From Mytilus trossulus (taxonomy: Eukaryota; Mollusca; Bivalvia; Mytilida; Mytilidae): a stretch of 64,000 bases of DNA. Positions 24,701-39,700 of this stretch are shown here, piece after piece (position 1 is the stretch's first letter; the number at the start of each line of letters is the position of its first letter). The notes below the pieces were generated by a model, which did not search any database, was not told where the DNA came from, and was given only the letters and a program-made list of their open reading frames with translations. The position numbers and the translations under genes were made by a program. The DNA lies in the NCBI RefSeq assembly GCF_036588685.1, contig NC_086378.1:38355578-38419577 (forward strand), written 5' to 3'.

Positions 24701-27700
24701 ATACACATATTGATAATTGGTAGGACAAAAGGATGTGTGTTTCTTCTGATGACCAAATGAAGGTCCAGTTAATTGAAAACAATTTCTGTTTAGGAGTTGT
24801 GATCTTGATGGCTTTAAATGTAAGGAAAATGACATTTTGACATGTTTCAAATTTCTTTCTATATCTTGTAAAGAAGCATATTAAAATACTGGCTAAGCAT
24901 GTCCTTTTAGAACAAATTATGGTTCATATACATATCAGGCCACACTTAAAAATATTTTGGTTTGCCCAAACCCTACCCAAAGGTTGAGACAGTGGGTAGG
25001 TAGGTTTTTTTTTTGAAAAAAAAATTTGGAGTATCGGATGTTTATTAGTCTTCATGCCTATTTGATTAAAAAAAAACTTCTTCAAATCAGGACAATAAAA
25101 GGAATTTGAGTAGGCAGCTTTTTTTTGGGTAGGTAGCGTTTGGGCAAACAATAAAATTGAGAATGGAAATGGGGAATGTGTCAAAGAGACAACAACCCGA
25201 CCAAAATAAAAAACAACAGCAGAAGGTCACCAACAGGTCTTCAATGTAGCGAGAAATTCCCGCACCCGGAGGCGTCCTTCAGCTGGCCCCTAAACAAATA
25301 TATACTAGTTCAGTAATAATGAACGCCATACTAATTTCCAAATTGTACACAAGAAACTAATATAAAAATAATACAAGACTAACAAAGGCCAGAGGCTCCT
25401 GACTTGGGACAGGCGCAAAAATGCGGCGGGGTTTAACATGTTTGTGAGATCTCAACCCTCCCCCTATACCTCTAACCAATGTAGAAAAATAAACGCATAA
25501 CAATACGCACATTAAAATTCAGTTCAAGAGAAGTCCGAGTCTGATGTCAGAAGATGTAACCAAAGAAAATAAACAAAATGACAATAATACATAAATAACA
25601 ACAGACTACTAGCAGTTAACTGACATGCCAGCTCCAGACTTCAATTAAACTGACTGAAAGATTATGATTTCATCATATGAACCTCAGGCACAATCCTTCC
25701 CGTTAGGGGTTTAGTATCATACCATCATAACATATATGAGAAGAACATAACCCGTGTCATGCCAACAACTGTTTTTAGAATAAATGTCTTTAAACCTATT
25801 ATTTATTATGGCCTCACATGAAATATTCTTGTCCTCATTGTCATGGTTGTCACTGTCATCAAAAGTTATGGCATCATACAGTGAAGTTGTTTGTTTAAAA
25901 TATGAATTGTGTTTAACTTCTCACATATATTATCTCACAAATTCTAGATTTATTACATATGTTTTATTTCAGGCCAAAATAATCAGTCCTGCTCAACAAA
26001 TGTTTGACTTGAGACAATTAGAAGTAATGAGGTTCATGCAGAATGATGCAACAAGACTTAGTTTACAGCTAAGGGACATTTCTATGTAAGTAATGAGGTT
26101 CATGCAGAATGATGCAACTAGACTTAGTTTACAGCTAAGGAACATTTCTATGTAAGTAATGAGGTTCATGCAGAATGATGCAACTAGACTTAGTTTACAG
26201 CTAAGGGACATTTCTATGTAAGTAATGAGGTTCATGCCGAATGATGCAACAAGACTTAGTTTACAGCTAAGGGACATTTCTATGTAAGTAATGAGGTTCA
26301 TGCAGAATGATGCAACACGACTTAGTTTACAGCTAAGGGACATTTCTATGTAAGTAATGAGGTTCATGCAGAATGATGCAACACGACTTAGTTTACAGCT
26401 AAGGGACATTTCTATGTAAGTAATGAGGTTCATGCAGAATGATGCAACTAGACTTAGTTTACAGCTAAGGGACATTTCTATGTAAGTAATGAGGTTCATG
26501 CAGAATGATGCAACAAGACTTAGTTTACAGCTAAGGGACATTTCTATGTAAGTAATGAGGTTCATGCAGAATGATGCAACACGACTTAGTTTACAGCTAA
26601 GGGACATTTCTATGTAAGTAATGAGGTTCATGCAGAATGATGCAACAAGACTTAGTTTACAGCTAAGGGACATTTCTATGTAAGTAATGAGGTTCATGCA
26701 GAATGATGCAACTAGACTTAGTTTACAGCTAAGAGACATTTCTATGTAAGTAATGAGGTTCATGCAGAATGATGCAACTAGACTTAGTTTACAGCTAAGG
26801 GACATTTCTATGTAAGTAATGAGGTTCATGCAGAATGATGCAACTAGACTTAGTTTACAGCTAAGAGACATTTCTATGTAAGTAATGAAGTTCATGCAGA
26901 ATGATGCAACTAGACTTAGTTTACAGCTAAGGGAAATTTCTATGTAAGTAATGAGGTTCATGCAGAATGATGCAACTAGACTTAGTTTACAGCTAAGAGA
27001 CATTTCTATGTAAGTAATGAGGTTCATGCAGAATGATGCAACAAGACTTAGTTTACAGCTAAGGGACATTTCTATGTAAGTAATGAGGTTCATGCAGAAT
27101 GATGCAACTAGACTTAGTTTACAGCTAAGAGACATTTCTATGTAAGTAATGAGGTTCATGCAGAATGATGCAACAAGACTTAGTTTACAGCTAAGGGACA
27201 TTTCTATGTAAGTAATGAGGTTCATGCAGAATGATGCAACTAGACTTAGTTTACAGCTAAGGGACATTTCTATGTAAGTAATGAGGTTCATGCAGAATGA
27301 TGCAACTAGACTTAGTTTACAGCTAAGGGACATTTCTATGTAAGTAATGAGGTTCATGCAGAATGATGCAACTAGACTTAGTTTACAGCTAAGAGACATT
27401 TCTATGTAAGTAATGAGGTTCATGCAGAATGATGCAACTAGACTTAGTTTACAGCTAAGGGACATTTCTATGTAAGTAATGAGGTTCATGCAGAATGATG
27501 CAACTAGACTTAGTTTACAGCTAAGAGACATTTCTATGTAAGTAATGAGGTTCATGCAGAATGATGCAACAAGACTTAGTTTACAGCTAAGGGACATTTC
27601 TATGTAAGTAATGAGGTTCATGCAGAATGATGCAACTAGACTTAGTTTACAGCTAAGAGACATTTCTATGTAAGTAATGAGGTTCATGCACAATGATGCA

Positions 27701-30700
27701 ACAAGACTTAGTTTACAGCTAAGGGACATTTCTATGTAAGTAATGAGGTTCATGCAGAATGATGCAACTAGACTTAGTTTACAGCTAAGGGACATTTCTA
27801 TGTAAGTAATGAGGTTCATGCAGAATGATGCAACAAGACTTAGTTTACAGCTAAGGGACATTTCTATGTAAGTAATGAGGTTCATGCAGAATGATGCAAC
27901 ACGACTTAGTTTACAGCTAAGGGACATTTCTATGTAAGTAACAGGGTTTTAGCTAGGATTTTGAGGGCTTTAGTCACTTTTGCGCGTGATAAAAATCAGC
28001 CTTAATTTTTTATAAAGCAAGGGATCTAGGATGTTTATCAAACTAGCTATACATATATGTCCAAGTCCTTCAAGGACTAGTCTAGGATCTTTGAAGACTT
28101 TAGGATTGCTAATGTAGGCAGTTATTGACAATATTGAATGAATTGACTGATGTGATGCTAAGATATGAAGATAAGAACAGGGATCTGGTAATATGGTCAA
28201 AACATCACTTCAGTTATTTTCAGGGCACACCCCTTATCAACAAAAGTTGGGTGCCTCTATTTTTTAACCACTGCACAAATGAACTTGTAACGACTTTTTC
28301 ACTTCACAATCATGTATATCCTTGAAAATACGTTTTAATATCTATTTGGAATCAATTTCTTTAATATTGGATAGAAGGATCTGCATCCGTACTTAATGTG
28401 ACGATTCTAATGACTGTAGACTGTAGATCATGTTTACTTTCGATTTTTAAACGAAAGAAATGAAAACGGGAAGTGACAATTGAATTATAATTTCAGAATA
28501 AAACCGGATTCATCTACGATCTTTTACGCATGCGCACTACATAGAACAGGAAGCACCTGTTTGCAAGTGAAAATATTTACGTTTTGAATAAAGTTCATTC
28601 TTTTTAATCGAAGTTGTCGAAAGTTTTTGATGAATATTTATATAAAGTATGACGAAAATACGTTGAAATGACGAAACTACGACAAGCAAACTGCAAATTA
28701 TGATCGTAAGGGAAATATTGAAATTAAAATAAAGTTGAAATGTCCGGGAAGTTTATCAATTTTGTTCAAATGACGAAAATACGACTGAACTGTGAGAAAT
28801 GATTAAAATGAAATGCTGACTGACTGATTTAACCTAAATAGATTATTATGATGGTCATTTATGAGGTTTTATAATGATAATTAAGGGATTAGCGACCCAT
28901 CTGATTGGCGATAGGCGGATTACTTGTCATCACAACTTTTAACACCTTTGGTAAACGTTAATTACCTGAGGGTCATAAACTTGTCAGAAACATAAAGACA
29001 GGTAGAATTCAAGTAATTTGATGTGTAAATATTTTTACACTTTCCAAATTTTAGTGACGAAATTGATATGAAATATTTTCGTCATTTCGAAAACCTTTTC
29101 GTAAAATACGAAAGTGACGAGCGCTAGCTAAATCACTGTAAGTAATGAGGTTCATGCAGAATGATGCAACACGACTTAGTTTACAGCTAAGGGACATTTC
29201 TATGTAAGTAATGAGGTTCATGCAGAATGATGCAACAAGACTTAGTTTACAGCTAAGGGACATTTCTATGTAAGTAATGAGGTTCATGCAGAATGATGCA
29301 ACACGACTTAGTTTACAGCTAAGGGACATTTCTATGTAAGTAATGAGGTTCATGCAGAATGATGCAACAAGACTTAGTTTACAGCTAAGGGACATTTCTA
29401 TGTAAGTAATGAGTTTCATGCAGAATGATGCAACACGACTTAGTTTACAGTTAAGGGACATTTCTATGTAAGTAATGAGGTTCATGCAGAATGATGCAAC
29501 ACGACTTAGTTTACAGCTAAGGGACATTTCTATGTAAGTAATGAGGTTCATGCAGAATGATGCAACTAGACTTAGTTTACCCCTAAGGGACATTTCTATG
29601 TAAGTAATGAGGTTCATGCAGAATGATGCAACTAGACTTAGTTTACAGCTAAGGGACATTTCTATGTATAAGTAATGAGGTTCATGCAGAATGATGCAAC
29701 TAGACTTAGTTTACAGCTAAGGGACATTTCTATGTAAGTAATGAGGTTCATGCAGAATGATGCAACTAGACTTAGTTTACAGCTAAAGGGACATTTCTAT
29801 GTAAGTAATGAGGTTCATGCAGAATGATGCAACTAGACTTAGTTTACAGCTAAGGGACATTTCTATGTATAAGTAATGAGGTTCATGCAGAATGATGCAA
29901 CTAGACTTAGTTTACAGCTAAGGGACATTTCTATGTAAGTAATGAGGTTCATGCAGAATGATGCAACAAGACTTAGTTTACAGCTAAGGGACATTTCTAT
30001 GTAAGTAATGAGGTTCATGCAGAATGATGCAACAAGACTTAGTTTACAGCTAAGGGACATTTCTATGTAAGTAATGAGGTTCATGCAGAATGATGCAACT
30101 AGACTTAGTTTACAGCTAAGGGACATTTCTATGTAAGTAATGAGGTTCATGCAGAATGATGCAACAAGACTTAGTTTACAGCTAAGGGACATTTCTATGT
30201 AAGTAATGAGGTTCATGCAGAATGATGCAACACGACTTAGTTTACAGCTAAGGGACATTTCTATGTAAGTAATGAGGTTCATGTAGAATGATGCAACAAG
30301 ACTTAGTTTACAGCTAAGGGACATTTCTATGTAAGTAATGAGGTTCATGCAGAATGATGCAACACGACTTAGTTTACAGCTAAGGGACATTTCTATGTAA
30401 GTAATGAGGTTCATGCAGAATGATGCAACAAGACTTAGTTTACAGCTAAGGGACATTTCTATGTAAGTAATGAGTTTCATGCAGAATGATGCAACACGAC
30501 TTAGTTTACAGCTAAGGGACATTTCTATGTAAGTAATGAGGTTCATGCAGAATGATGCAACACGACTTAGTTTACAGCTAAGGGACATTTCTATGTAAGT
30601 AATGAGGTTCATGCAGAATGATGCAACTAGACTTAGTTTACAGTTAAGGGACATTTCTATGTAAGTAATGAGGTTCATGCAGAATGATGCAACACGACTT

Positions 30701-33700
30701 AGTTTACAGCTAAGGGACATTTCTATGTAAGTAATGAGGTTCATGCAGAATGATGCAACTAGACTTAGTTTACCCCTAAGGGACATTTCTATGTAAGTAA
30801 TGAGGTTCATGCAGAATGATGCAACTAGACTTAGTTTACAGCTAAGGGACATTTCTATGTATAAGTAATGAGGTTCATGCAGAATGATGCAACTAGACTT
30901 AGTTTACAGCTAAGGGACATTTCTATGTAAGTAATGAGGTTCATGCAGAATGATGCAACTAGACCTAGTTTACAGCTAAAGGGACATTTCTATGTAAGTA
31001 ATGAGGTTCATGCAGAATGATGCAACTAGACTTAGTTTACAGCTAAGGGACATTTCTATGTATAAGTAATGAGGTTCATGCAGAATGATGCAACTAGACT
31101 TAGTTTACAGCTAAGAGACATTTCTATGTAAGTAATGAGGTTCATGCAGAATGATGCAACTAGACTTAGTTTACAGCTAAGGGACATTTCTATGTAAGTA
31201 ATGAGGTTCATGCAGAATGATGCAACTAGACTTAGTTTACAGCTAAGAGACATTTCTATGTAAGTAATGAGGTTCATGCAGAATGATGCAACTAGACTTA
31301 GTTTACAGCTAAGAGACATTTCTATGTAAGTAATGAGGTTCATGCAGAATGATGCAACTAGACTTAGTTTACAGCTAAGAGACATTTCTATGTAAGTAAT
31401 GAGGTTCATGCAGAATGATGCAACTAGACTTAGTTTACAGCTAAGGGACATTTCTATGTAAGTAATGAGGTTCATGCAGAATGATGCAACTAGACTTAGT
31501 TTACAGCTAAGGGACATTTCTATGTAAGTAATGAGGTTCATGCAGAATGATGCAACTAGACTTAGTTTACAGCTAAGGGACATTTCTATGTAAGTAATGA
31601 GGTTCATGCAGAATGATGCAACTAGACTTAGTTTACAGCTAAGGGACATTTCTATGTAAGTAATGAGGTTCATGCAGAATGATGCAACTAGACTTAGTTT
31701 ACAGCTAAGAGACATTTCTATGTAAGTAATGAGGTTCATGCAGAATGATGCAACTAGACTTAGTTTACAGCTAAGGGACATTTCTATGTAAGTAATGAGG
31801 TTCATGCAGAATGATGCAACAAGACTTAGTTTACAGCTAAGGGACATTTCTATGTAAGTAGACAATTAGAAGTAATGAGGTTTAATGCAGAATGATGCAA
31901 CAAGACTTAGTTTACAGCTAAGAGACATTTCTATGTAAGTAGACAATTAGAAGTAATGAGGTTCATGCAGAATGATGCAACAAGACTTAGTTAACCGCTA
32001 AGGGACATTTCTATGTAAGTAGACAATTAGAAGTAATGAGGTTCATGCAGAATGATGCAACAAGACTTAGTTTACAGCTAAGGGACATTTCTATGTAAGT
32101 AGACAATTAGAAGTAATGAGGTTCATGCAGAATGATGCAACTAGACTTAGTTTACAGCTAAGGGACATTTCTATGTAAGTAATGAGATTCATGCAGAATG
32201 ATGCAACAAGACTTAGTTTACAGCTAAGAGACATTTCTATGTAAGTAGACAATTAGAAGTAATGAGGTTCATGCAGAATGATGCAACAAGACTTAGTTTA
32301 CAGCTAAGGGACATTTCTATGTAAGTAGACAATTAGAAGTAATGAGGTTCATGCAGAATGATGCAACTAGACTTAGTTTACAGCTAAGGGACATTTCTAT
32401 GTAAGTAATGAGGTTCATGCAGAATGATGCAACAAGACTTAGTTTACAGCTAAGGGACATTTCTATGTAAGTAATGAGGTTCATGCAGAATGATGCAACA
32501 AGACTTAGTTTACAGCTAAGGGACATTTCTATGTAAGTAATGAGGTTCATGCAGAATGATGCAACTAGACTTAGTTTACAGCTAAGGGACATTTCTATGT
32601 AAGTAATGAGGTTCATGCAGAATGATGCAACAAGACTTAGTTTACAGCTAAGGGACATTTCTATGTAAGTAATGAGGTTCATGCAGAATGATGCAACACG
32701 ACTTAGTTTACAGCTAAGGGACATTTCTATGTAAGTAATGAGGTTCATGCAGAATGATGCAACAAGACTTAGTTTACAGCTAAGGGACATTTCTATGTAA
32801 GTAATGAGTTTCATGCAGAATGATGCAACACGACTTAGTTTACAGTTAAGGGACATTTCTATGTAAGTAATGAGGTTCATGCAGAATGATGCAACACGAC
32901 TTAGTTTACAGCTAAGGGACATTTCTATGTAAGTAATGAGGTTCATGCAGAATGATGCAACTAGACTTAGTTTACCCCTAAGGGACATTTCTATGTAAGT
33001 AATGAGGTTCATGCAGAATGATGCAACTAGACTTAGTTTACAGCTAAGGGACATTTCTATGTATAAGTAATGAGGTTCATGCAGAATGATGCAACTAGAC
33101 TTAGTTTACAGCTAAGGGACATTTCTATGTAAGTAATGAGGTTCATGCAGAATGATGCAACTAGACTTAGTTTACAGCTAAAGGGACATTTCTATGTAAG
33201 TAATGAGGTTCATGCAGAATGATGCAACTAGACTTAGTTTACAGCTAAGGGACATTTCTATGTATAAGTAATGAGGTTCATGCAGAATGATGCAACTAGA
33301 CTTAGTTTACAGCTAAGGGACATTTCTATGTAAGTAATGAGGTTCATGCAGAATGATGCAACAAGACTTAGTTTACAGCTAAGGGACATTTCTATGTAAG
33401 TAATGAGGTTCATGCAGAATGATGCAACAAGACTTAGTTTACAGCTAAGGGACATTTCTATGTAAGTAATGAGGTTCATGCAGAATGATGCAACTAGACT
33501 TAGTTTACAGCTAAGGGACATTTCTATGTAAGTAATGAGGTTCATGCAGAATGATGCAACAAGACTTAGTTTACAGCTAAGGGACATTTCTATGTAAGTA
33601 ATGAGGTTCATGCAGAATGATGCAACACGACTTAGTTTACAGCTAAGGGACATTTCTATGTAAGTAATGAGGTTCATGTAGAATGATGCAACAAGACTTA

Positions 33701-36700
33701 GTTTACAGCTAAGGGACATTTCTATGTAAGTAATGAGGTTCATGCAGAATGATGCAACACGACTTAGTTTACAGCTAAGGGACATTTCTATGTAAGTAAT
33801 GAGGTTCATGCAGAATGATGCAACAAGACTTAGTTTACAGCTAAGGGACATTTCTATGTAAGTAATGAGTTTCATGCAGAATGATGCAACACGACTTAGT
33901 TTACAGCTAAGGGACATTTCTATGTAAGTAATGAGGTTCATGCAGAATGATGCAACACGACTTAGTTTACAGCTAAGGGACATTTCTATGTAAGTAATGA
34001 GGTTCATGCAGAATGATGCAACTAGACTTAGTTTACAGTTAAGGGACATTTCTATGTAAGTAATGAGGTTCATGCAGAATGATGCAACACGACTTAGTTT
34101 ACAGCTAAGGGACATTTCTATGTAAGTAATGAGGTTCATGCAGAATGATGCAACTAGACTTAGTTTACCCCTAAGGGACATTTCTATGTAAGTAATGAGG
34201 TTCATGCAGAATGATGCAACTAGACTTAGTTTACAGCTAAGGGACATTTCTATGTATAAGTAATGAGGTTCATGCAGAATGATGCAACTAGACTTAGTTT
34301 ACAGCTAAGGGACATTTCTATGTAAGTAATGAGGTTCATGCAGAATGATGCAACTAGACCTAGTTTACAGCTAAAGGGACATTTCTATGTAAGTAATGAG
34401 GTTCATGCAGAATGATGCAACTAGACTTAGTTTACAGCTAAGGGACATTTCTATGTATAAGTAATGAGGTTCATGCAGAATGATGCAACTAGACTTAGTT
34501 TACAGCTAAGAGACATTTCTATGTAAGTAATGAGGTTCATGCAGAATGATGCAACTAGACTTAGTTTACAGCTAAGGGACATTTCTATGTAAGTAATGAG
34601 GTTCATGCAGAATGATGCAACTAGACTTAGTTTACAGCTAAGAGACATTTCTATGTAAGTAATGAGGTTCATGCAGAATGATGCAACTAGACTTAGTTTA
34701 CAGCTAAGAGACATTTCTATGTAAGTAATGAGGTTCATGCAGAATGATGCAACTAGACTTAGTTTACAGCTAAGAGACATTTCTATGTAAGTAATGAGGT
34801 TCATGCAGAATGATGCAACTAGACTTAGTTTACAGCTAAGGGACATTTCTATGTAAGTAATGAGGTTCATGCAGAATGATGCAACTAGACTTAGTTTACA
34901 GCTAAGGGACATTTCTATGTAAGTAATGAGGTTCATGCAGAATGATGCAACTAGACTTAGTTTACAGCTAAGGGACATTTCTATGTAAGTAATGAGGTTC
35001 ATGCAGAATGATGCAACTAGACTTAGTTTACAGCTAAGGGACATTTCTATGTAAGTAATGAGGTTCATGCAGAATGATGCAACTAGACTTAGTTTACAGC
35101 TAAGAGACATTTCTATGTAAGTAATGAGGTTCATGCAGAATGATGCAACTAGACTTAGTTTACAGCTAAGGGACATTTCTATGTAAGTAATGAGGTTCAT
35201 GCAGAATGATGCAACAAGACTTAGTTTACAGCTAAGGGACATTTCTATGTAAGTAGACAATTAGAAGTAATGAGGTTTAATGCAGAATGATGCAACAAGA
35301 CTTAGTTTACAGCTAAGAGACATTTCTATGTAAGTAGACAATTAGAAGTAATGAGGTTCATGCAGAATGATGCAACAAGACTTAGTTAACCGCTAAGGGA
35401 CATTTCTATGTAAGTAGACAATTAGAAGTAATGAGGTTCATGCAGAATGATGCAACAAGACTTAGTTTACAGCTAAGGGACATTTCTATGTAAGTAGACA
35501 ATTAGAAGTAATGAGGTTCATGCAGAATGATGCAACTAGACTTAGTTTACAGCTAAGGGACATTTCTATGTAAGTAATGAGATTCATGCAGAATGATGCA
35601 ACAAGACTTAGTTTACAGCTAAGAGACATTTCTATGTAAGTAGACAATTAGAAGTAATGAGGTTCATGCAGAATGATGCAACAAGACTTAGTTTACAGCT
35701 AAGGGACATTTCTATGTAAGTAGACAATTAGAAGTAATGAGGTTCATGCAGAATGATGCAACTAGACTTAGTTTACAGCTAAGGGACATTTCTATGTAAG
35801 TAATGAGGTTCATGCAGAATGATGCAACAAGACTTAGTTTACAGCTAAGGGACATTTCTATGTAAGTAATGAGGTTCATGCAGAATGATGCAACAAGACT
35901 TAGTTTACAGCTAAGGGACATTTCTATGTAAGTAATGAGGTTCATGCAGAATGATGCAACTAGACTTAGTTTACAGCTAAGGGACATTTCTATGTAAGTA
36001 ATGAGGTTCATGCAGAATGATGCAACAAGACTTAGTTTACAGCTAAGGGACATTTCTATGTAAGTAATGAGGTTCATGCAGAATGATGCAACACGACTTA
36101 GTTTACAGCTAAGGGACATTTCTATGTAAGTAATGAGGTTCATGCAGAATGATGCAACAAGACTTAGTTTACAGCTAAGGGACATTTCTATGTAAGTAAT
36201 GAGGTTCATGCAGAATGATGCAACACGACTTAGTTTACAGCTAAGGGACATTTCTATGTAAGTAATGAGGTTCATGCAGAATGATGCAACACGACTTAGT
36301 TTACAGCTAAGGGACATTTCTATGTAAGTAATGAGGTTCATGCAGAATGATGCAACTAGACTTAGTTTACAGTTAAGGGACATTTCTATGTAAGTAATGA
36401 GGTTCATGCAGAATGATGCAACACGACTTAGTTTACAGCTAAGGGACATTTCTATGTAAGTAATGAGGTTCATGCAGAATGATGCAACTAGACTTAGTTT
36501 ACCCCTAAGGGACATTTCTATGTAAGTAATGAGGTTCATGCAGAATGATGCAACTAGACTTAGTTTACAGCTAAGGGACATTTTTATGTATAAGTAATGA
36601 GGTTCATGCAGAATGATGCAACTAGACTTAGTTTACAGCTAAGGGACATTTCTATGTAAGTAATGAGGTTCATGCAGAATGATGCAACTAGACCTAGTTT

Positions 36701-39700
36701 ACAGCTAAAGGGACATTTCTATGTAAGTAATGAGGTTCATGCAGAATGATGCAACTAGACTTAGTTTACAGCTAAGGGACATTTCTATGTATAAGTAATG
36801 AGGTTCATGCAGAATGATGCAACTAGACTTAGTTTACAGCTAAGAGACATTTCTATGTAAGTAATGAGGTTCATGCAGAATGATGCAACTAGACTTAGTT
36901 TACAGCTAAGGGACATTTCTATGTAAGTAATGAGGTTCATGCAGAATGATGCAACACGACTTAGTTTACAGCTAAGGGACATTTCTATGTAAGTAATGAG
37001 GTTCATGCAGAATGATGCAACACGACTTAGTTTACAGCTAAGGGACATTTCTATGTAAGTAATGAGGTTCATGCAGAATGATGCAACAAGACTTAGTTTA
37101 CAGCTAAGGGACATTTCTATGTAAGTAATGAGGTTCATGCAGAATGATGCAACACGACTTAGTTTACAGCTAAGGGACATTTCTATGTAAGTAATGAGGT
37201 TCATGCAGAATGATGCAACAAGACTTAGTTTACAGCTAAGGGACATTTCTATGTAAGTAATGAGTTTCATGCAGAATGATGCAACACGACTTAGTTTACA
37301 GTTAAGGGACATTTCTATGTAAGTAATGAGGTTCATGCAGAATGATGCAACACGACTTAGTTTACAGCTAAGGGACATTTCTATGTAAGTAATGAGGTTC
37401 ATGCAGAATGATGCAACTAGACTTAGTTTACCCCTAAGGGACATTTCTATGTAAGTAATGAGGTTCATGCAGAATGATGCAACTAGACTTAGTTTACAGC
37501 TAAGGGACATTTCTATGTATAAGTAATGAGGTTCATGCAGAATGATGCAACTAGACTTAGTTTACAGCTAAGGGACATTTCTATGTAAGTAATGAGGTTC
37601 ATGCAGAATGATGCAACTAGACTTAGTTTACAGCTAAAGGGACATTTCTATGTAAGTAATGAGGTTCATGCAGAATGATGCAACTAGACTTAGTTTACAG
37701 CTAAGGGACATTTCTATGTATAAGTAATGAGGTTCATGCAGAATGATGCAACTAGACTTAGTTTACAGCTAAGGGACATTTCTATGTAAGTAATGAGGTT
37801 CATGCAGAATGATGCAACAAGACTTAGTTTACAGCTAAGGGACATTTCTATGTAAGTAATGAGGTTCATGCAGAATGATGCAACAAGACTTAGTTTACAG
37901 CTAAGGGACATTTCTATGTAAGTAATGAGGTTCATGCAGAATGATGCAACTAGACTTAGTTTACAGCTAAGGGACATTTCTATGTAAGTAATGAGGTTCA
38001 TGCAGAATGATGCAACAAGACTTAGTTTACAGCTAAGGGACATTTCTATGTAAGTAATGAGGTTCATGCAGAATGATGCAACACGACTTAGTTTACAGCT
38101 AAGGGACATTTCTATGTAAGTAATGAGGTTCATGCAGAATGATGCAACAAGACTTAGTTTACAGCTAAGGGACATTTCTATGTAAGTAATGAGGTTCATG
38201 CAGAATGATGCAACACGACTTAGTTTACAGCTAAGGGACATTTCTATGTAAGTAATGAGGTTCATGCAGAATGATGCAACAAGACTTAGTTTACAGCTAA
38301 GGGACATTTCTATGTAAGTAATGAGTTTCATGCAGAATGATGCAACACGACTTAGTTTACAGCTAAGGGACATTTCTATGTAAGTAATGAGGTTCATGCA
38401 GAATGATGCAACACGACTTAGTTTACAGCTAAGGGACATTTCTATGTAAGTAATGAGGTTCATGCAGAATGATGCAACTAGACTTAGTTTACAGTTAAGG
38501 GACATTTCTATGTAAGTAATGAGGTTCATGCAGAATGATGCAACACGACTTAGTTTACAGCTAAGGGACATTTCTATGTAAGTAATGAGGTTCATGCAGA
38601 ATGATGCAACTAGACTTAGTTTACCCCTAAGGGACATTTCTATGTAAGTAATGAGGTTCATGCAGAATGATGCAACTAGACTTAGTTTACAGCTAAGGGA
38701 CATTTCTATGTATAAGTAATGAGGTTCATGCAGAATGATGCAACTAGACTTAGTTTACAGCTAAGGGACATTTCTATGTAAGTAATGAGGTTCATGCAGA
38801 ATGATGCAACTAGACCTAGTTTACAGCTAAAGGGACATTTCTATGTAAGTAATGAGGTTCATGCAGAATGATGCAACTAGACTTAGTTTACAGCTAAGGG
38901 ACATTTCTATGTATAAGTAATGAGGTTCATGCAGAATGATGCAACTAGACTTAGTTTACAGCTAAGAGACATTTCTATGTAAGTAATGAGGTTCATGCAG
39001 AATGATGCAACTAGACTTAGTTTACAGCTAAGGGACATTTCTATGTAAGTAATGAGGTTCATGCAGAATGATGCAACTAGACTTAGTTTACAGCTAAGAG
39101 ACATTTCTATGTAAGTAATGAGGTTCATGCAGAATGATGCAACACGACTTAGTTTACAGCTAAGAGACATTTCTATGTAAGTAATGAGGTTCATGCAGAA
39201 TGATGCAACTAGACTTAGTTTACAGCTAAGAGACATTTCTATGTAAGTAATGAGGTTCATGCAGAATGATGCAACTAGACTTAGTTTACAGCTAAGGGAC
39301 ATTTCTATGTAAGTAATGAGGTTCATGCAGAATGATGCAACTAGACTTAGTTTACAGCTAAGGGACATTTCTATGTAAGTAATGAGGTTCATGCAGAATG
39401 ATGCAACTAGACTTAGTTTACAGCTAAGGGACATTTCTATGTAAGTAATGAGGTTCATGCAGAATGATGCAACTAGACTTAGTTTACAGCTAAGAGACAT
39501 TTCTTTGTAAGTAATGAGGTTCATGCAGAATGATGCAACTAGACTTAGTTTACAGCTAAGGGACATTTCTATGTAAGTAATGAGGTTCATGCAGAATGAT
39601 GCAACAAGACTTAGTTTACAGCTAAGGGACATTTCTATGTAAGTAGACAATTAGAAGTAATGAGGTTTAATGCAGAATGATGCAACAAGACTTAGTTTAC

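Noticed and set aside
25993..27927. A 644-residue minus-strand open frame with 22-residue repeats, and seven or more similar ones to 43796
   Set aside because: The unit is 66 bp and one antisense frame lacks stops, so any array of it is open. The frames break wherever 67-, 68- or 80-bp units occur, and the source sequence is the sense TRIP13 exon. It would need antisense RNA or peptide evidence.
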